Assembly: GCA_946405805.1 (NCBI GenBank)
Contig: CAMJIL010000021.1
Location: forward strand, 1 to 37,406
DNA length: 37,406 nucleotides
Direction: 5' to 3'
Origin: an uncultured Prevotellaceae bacterium
GTDB lineage: Bacteria; Bacteroidota; Bacteroidia; Bacteroidales; Bacteroidaceae
Below the pieces are notes generated by a model that made no database searches, was not told the origin of the DNA, and saw nothing but the letters and a program-made list of their open reading frames with translations. This document shows, in pieces, positions 35,376 through 37,406 of this stretch; within the stretch, counting starts at the first letter, position 1, and every line of letters begins with the position of its first letter. A program made the translations under genes and the position numbers.

Positions 35376-35496
35376 TGTAGGGATTGAGTTCCTGAAAGGA
35401 AAAAAGATGTTAGAGAAAGACTGTCTGGGTGCTTGCACACAAGCAGACTTTATATAACAGCGTTAAAGCTCTGATAAGAGCGCAATCCCTACAAAG
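35373..35496. repeat. Inverted-repeat element with three internal hairpins (REP/MITE-like)
   Basis: A perfect 14-bp inverted repeat, CTTTGTAGGGATTG (35373-35386) and its complement (35483-35496), encloses TTCC-TGAAA-GGAA, GTCT/GCTTG-CACA-CAAGC-AGAC and GCTCT-GATA-AGAGC hairpins. GTAG at the end is a feature of REP sequences mobilised by RAYT transposases. A 16-codon open frame (35407-35457, MLEKDCLGACTQADFI) lies inside; there is no proof that it is translated. The rest of the 302-bp gene-free gap is the arrays and terminator listed separately. Confidence 0.7.
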
Positions 35497-35535
35497 GGTT
35501 TTCTTGGTTTTTGTAAAAATAAAAAAATTCAAAAT

Positions 35536-36711
35536 ATGAATAAAAGGTTATTGAAGGCATTAAAATTGTCAACTGTCAATTGTCAACTGTCAACTATTCT
35601 AACAGCCTTGCTGTTATCAATCGCAGCTTGCAGCAGCGATTCCGACTCCCCTGCCCCAGACCCGGTCATCCCAGCGCAGCGCACCATCATAGCCATCTTC
35701 GATGGCAATAACAACCTCTCATCAAACCTCAATGGCGACATCAGCGAGATAGAGGCAGGCACAAAAGAAGTCTCTGCCGCCACCAATGTCATCGTCTTCG
35801 CCAATATCCTCGGCCAGAAGGCATACATCGCTGAGATGGTCAATGGCAAGCGCACCAAGGTGCGCGAATGGTCCAATGCCGTTGTCACCACCGACCCTGA
35901 CACGCTGCTCTCTGTCATGCAGTGGATAATAGCCAAATACCCCGCCAATGAATACGCCCTCGTCTTCGGCGGCCATGGCACAGGCAGCCTTCTCAAAGGC
36001 GTCAATGACACCATCCCCACCACCATGCGTCCCGCCTACGCCTATGGCTGGGACACCAGCAATAAAGTCCCCTCAGGCAGAGTATGGATGAACACCAGCA
36101 CCCTCGCCGCTGTCATCAGCCACCTGCCACGTCCCAAGTACATCTTCTTCGACTGCTGCCTCATGCAAGACTATGACGTAGCCTGTCAGTTCAAGAAATA
36201 CACCGACTACATCATCGCCCCTGTCAGCGAAACCCCAGCAGACGGCGCACCATACAGAAAAATCACCCCCCTCCTCACCATCGACGATACAGAGAAGATG
36301 TGTGACACCATCCTCACCACCTATTACGACTACTACACCCCCCACCTCTGCATCTCCGCCATCAGAACCCGCGATGTCGATGACCTGCAAGTAAAAACCA
36401 ATGCCGCCCTGCAGGAGATAAAGCAAAACACCGCCCTGCCCTATGACTACACAAAAGTGATATACTATTTTGTAGAAGCCAACAAGACACTCCAGTACGA
36501 CCTGAAAAGCTTCTTCTACGAACAAAACCAGCAAGGCAATCTCAGTGATGATAAATACAACGCCTTTGTGACAGCATTAGAAAAATGCGTCTTCACCACC
36601 CGGAAGACCAAGCCCTGGAAGACAGCCGCCCAAATCGACTTCAGCGACTTCGACGTCGAAGACTACAACTACGGCGGTCTCTCCATCACCACAGAAACGA
36701 TAGAGAAGTAA
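35536..36711 (+). CDS. Clostripain-related cysteine peptidase (family C11) lipoprotein
   Basis: The 391-residue protein has a lipoprotein signal peptide with lipobox IAAC (Cys32). The C11 catalytic His is His147 in VFGGHGTGSL and the Cys is Cys208 in FFDCCLMQ (family motif D-A-C-L-M). C11 peptidases cut after Arg or Lys and mature by self-cleavage; the target here is unknown. Residues 11-20 of the signal peptide (LSTVNCQLST) are encoded by GTCAACT heptamers, so the n/h-region boundary contains a repeat insertion. The body is rich in C-ending codons compared with neighbours. It lies alone between repeat-filled gaps. Confidence 0.88.
   Translation: MNKRLLKALKLSTVNCQLSTILTALLLSIAACSSDSDSPAPDPVIPAQRTIIAIFDGNNNLSSNLNGDISEIEAGTKEVSAATNVIVFANILGQKAYIAEMVNGKRTKVREWSNAVVTTDPDTLLSVMQWIIAKYPANEYALVFGGHGTGSLLKGVNDTIPTTMRPAYAYGWDTSNKVPSGRVWMNTSTLAAVISHLPRPKYIFFDCCLMQDYDVACQFKKYTDYIIAPVSETPADGAPYRKITPLLTIDDTEKMCDTILTTYYDYYTPHLCISAIRTRDVDDLQVKTNAALQEIKQNTALPYDYTKVIYYFVEANKTLQYDLKSFFYEQNQQGNLSDDKYNAFVTALEKCVFTTRKTKPWKTAAQIDFSDFDVEDYNYGGLSITTETIEK
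35567..35596 (+). repeat. GTCAACT heptamers inside the C11 signal peptide
   Basis: Four units (GTCAACT, GTCAATT, GTCAACT, GTCAACT) in frame, encoding LSTVNCQLST. Confidence 0.88.
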
Positions 36712-36915
36712 GAAGTAAGAGTTTGTACTTTAACCGTTAACCTTTAACCGTTAACCGTTAACCCTTACCCCCAGCCGTTATCATCTGGGTTTCGTTATCG
36801 GCTGGGTTTCGTTATCGGCTGAGGTTCCGTTATCATCTGGGGTTCTGTTTTCGTTTTCGTTTCCGTTTCCGTTTCCGTTTTAGTTTTCGTTTTCGTTTTA
36901 GTTTTCGTTTTCGTC
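36712..36915. repeat. Mixed tandem repeats between the C11 gene and the comM-like gene
   Basis: CGTTAAC/CTTTAAC heptamers (36731-36763), four copies of an approx. 18-bp unit like GTTATCGGCTGGGTTTC (36777-36845), then a run of hexamers GTTTTC/GTTTCC/GTTTTA (about 36847-36915). The hexamer run ends at the stop of the next gene. No gene is present; the two flanking genes converge here. Confidence 0.85.
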
Positions 36916-37406
36916 TTAATTCCCCCTCTCCGCCCAATCGCCCCTGTCAAGGTTACGATAACCTATAGCCTCCGCAATATGCTGGCTCAGGATTTTCTCT
37001 GAGCCATCAAGGTCGGCAATGGTACGAGCCACCTTCAGAATGCGTCCGTAGGCACGGGCTGAGAGCTTCAGACGTTCCATCGCCATGCGAAGCATATCAA
37101 GCGATGCCTCGTCGGGTTGCGCAAAAAGGCGCAACATCTTCTCTGTCATCATAGCATTACAATGTATGCGCTGGCGAATACTGTTGGGATCATAGTCAGG
37201 GTCGGAACTATCGAGACTCTTGTAATAATCACTAAAACGTTTCTCCTGTATCTTACGAGCCTTCACCACCCTTTCACGAATCGAAGCAGAGGGTTCGCCT
37301 GGCTGCATCTGTGAGAGCTGAGAGAATGGCACTGCCTGTATCTCACAATGTATGTCGATGTGGTCGAAGATTTTGTAACCCCGTTTACAAGAATTTTTCA
37401 TTCTTG
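36916..37406 (-). CDS. ComM/YifB-type Mg-chelatase-like AAA+ protein, C-terminal part (5' end outside window)
   Basis: About 163 codons are in the window; the frame is open to the edge, so the ATG at 37401 is probably internal. The Mg-chelatase C-terminal domain is clear: IRERVVKARKIQEKRF, MERLKLSARAYGRILKVARTIADLDGS and the ending HIAEAIGYRNLDR. Full family members have about 510 residues. The segment before DHIDIHCE reads CKRGYKIF where most members have a form of KISGPLLDR, so the conserved SGP is missing; this may be divergence or an early frameshift that the window edge prevents me from testing. Family proteins (ComM) help branch migration in DNA uptake and recombination. Confidence 0.85.
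   Translation of the reverse strand, partial: RMKNSCKRGYKIFDHIDIHCEIQAVPFSQLSQMQPGEPSASIRERVVKARKIQEKRFSDYYKSLDSSDPDYDPNSIRQRIHCNAMMTEKMLRLFAQPDEASLDMLRMAMERLKLSARAYGRILKVARTIADLDGSEKILSQHIAEAIGYRNLDRGDWAERGN

Noticed and set aside
35373..35496. tRNA or tmRNA-like gene because of a closing stem and three hairpins
   Set aside because: No T-loop (TTCGANTC) or CCA end, arm lengths do not fit, and the closing stem of 14 bp is too long.
37340..37406. Definite frameshift in the comM-like gene
   Set aside because: The SGP motif is missing, but only a few codons upstream are visible, and the frame stays open to the edge; divergence cannot be told from a frameshift here.

Overview
This 37.4-kb window is a piece of a Bacteroidota chromosome, most likely order Bacteroidales and probably a Prevotella-like genus. 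The evidence is the Bacteroidota promoter type (TTTG about 20 bp upstream of TAnnTTTG) before rpsF, thrA, rpsP and glgA, the near absence of Shine-Dalgarno sites, a GT3-type glycogen synthase, Bacteroidota-restricted families (GSCFA, DUF4421, HU-related proteins with tails) and many lipoprotein signal peptides. No prophage, integrative element or CRISPR array is visible. The genus is an inference from gene content and style; no 16S gene is present.

Layout. 1-6275 (minus): a tightly packed unit of a 90-aa conserved protein, a PlsC-type acyltransferase, a large amidase-like lipoprotein and a YgiQ radical SAM protein, followed by rarA (cut by the window edge). 6462-9313 (plus): proS, then rpsF-rpsR-rplI. 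9535-14736 (plus): glycogen synthase, alpha-glucan phosphorylase and a CorA transporter. 14742-16285 (plus): GSCFA protein and a biotin ligase. 16572-18182 (minus): secreted leucine-rich-repeat protein with a dockerin-like end, preceded by a strongly structured leader or small RNA. 18588-19612 (plus): small HTH/AT-hook protein and a tailed HU-related protein. 19858-27470 (minus): threonine operon thrA - phosphoglycerate-mutase-like homoserine kinase - thrC, then two tandem DUF4421 membrane-protein paralogues. 27842-35233 (plus): rpsP, rsmE, a lipoprotein, an ABC ATPase and permease, a U32 peptidase-family protein and an SH3/membrane lipoprotein. 35536-36711: a clostripain-family (C11) lipoprotein. 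36916-37406 (minus): the C-terminal end of a ComM/YifB-type Mg-chelatase-like ATPase.

The most unusual property of the window is a set of short tandem arrays that all have a 7-bp period although their unit sequences differ (GTCAACT, GTTTCAG, GTCAAAG, TTCAATN, GAGTTAA, GGTTAAC, CTAAACT, GCTCATT, CTTCATC and variants). They fill many intergenic gaps and also lie in frame inside or at the ends of at least six genes: ygiQ, the GSCFA gene, thrC, the U32 gene (twice), the C11 peptidase signal peptide and the start of one DUF4421 gene. A 7-bp unit reads through all three frames, and in each coding case the unit lies in the orientation that lacks stop codons. A second, GC-rich palindromic element often sits with these arrays. 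In the U32 gene it forms a near-perfect 34-bp inverted repeat around a heptamer core, like a miniature mobile element that is translated. Other structures worth attention are the rod-like RNA at 18257-18444, an inverted-repeat element with internal hairpins at 35373-35496, and a candidate attenuator upstream of thrA.
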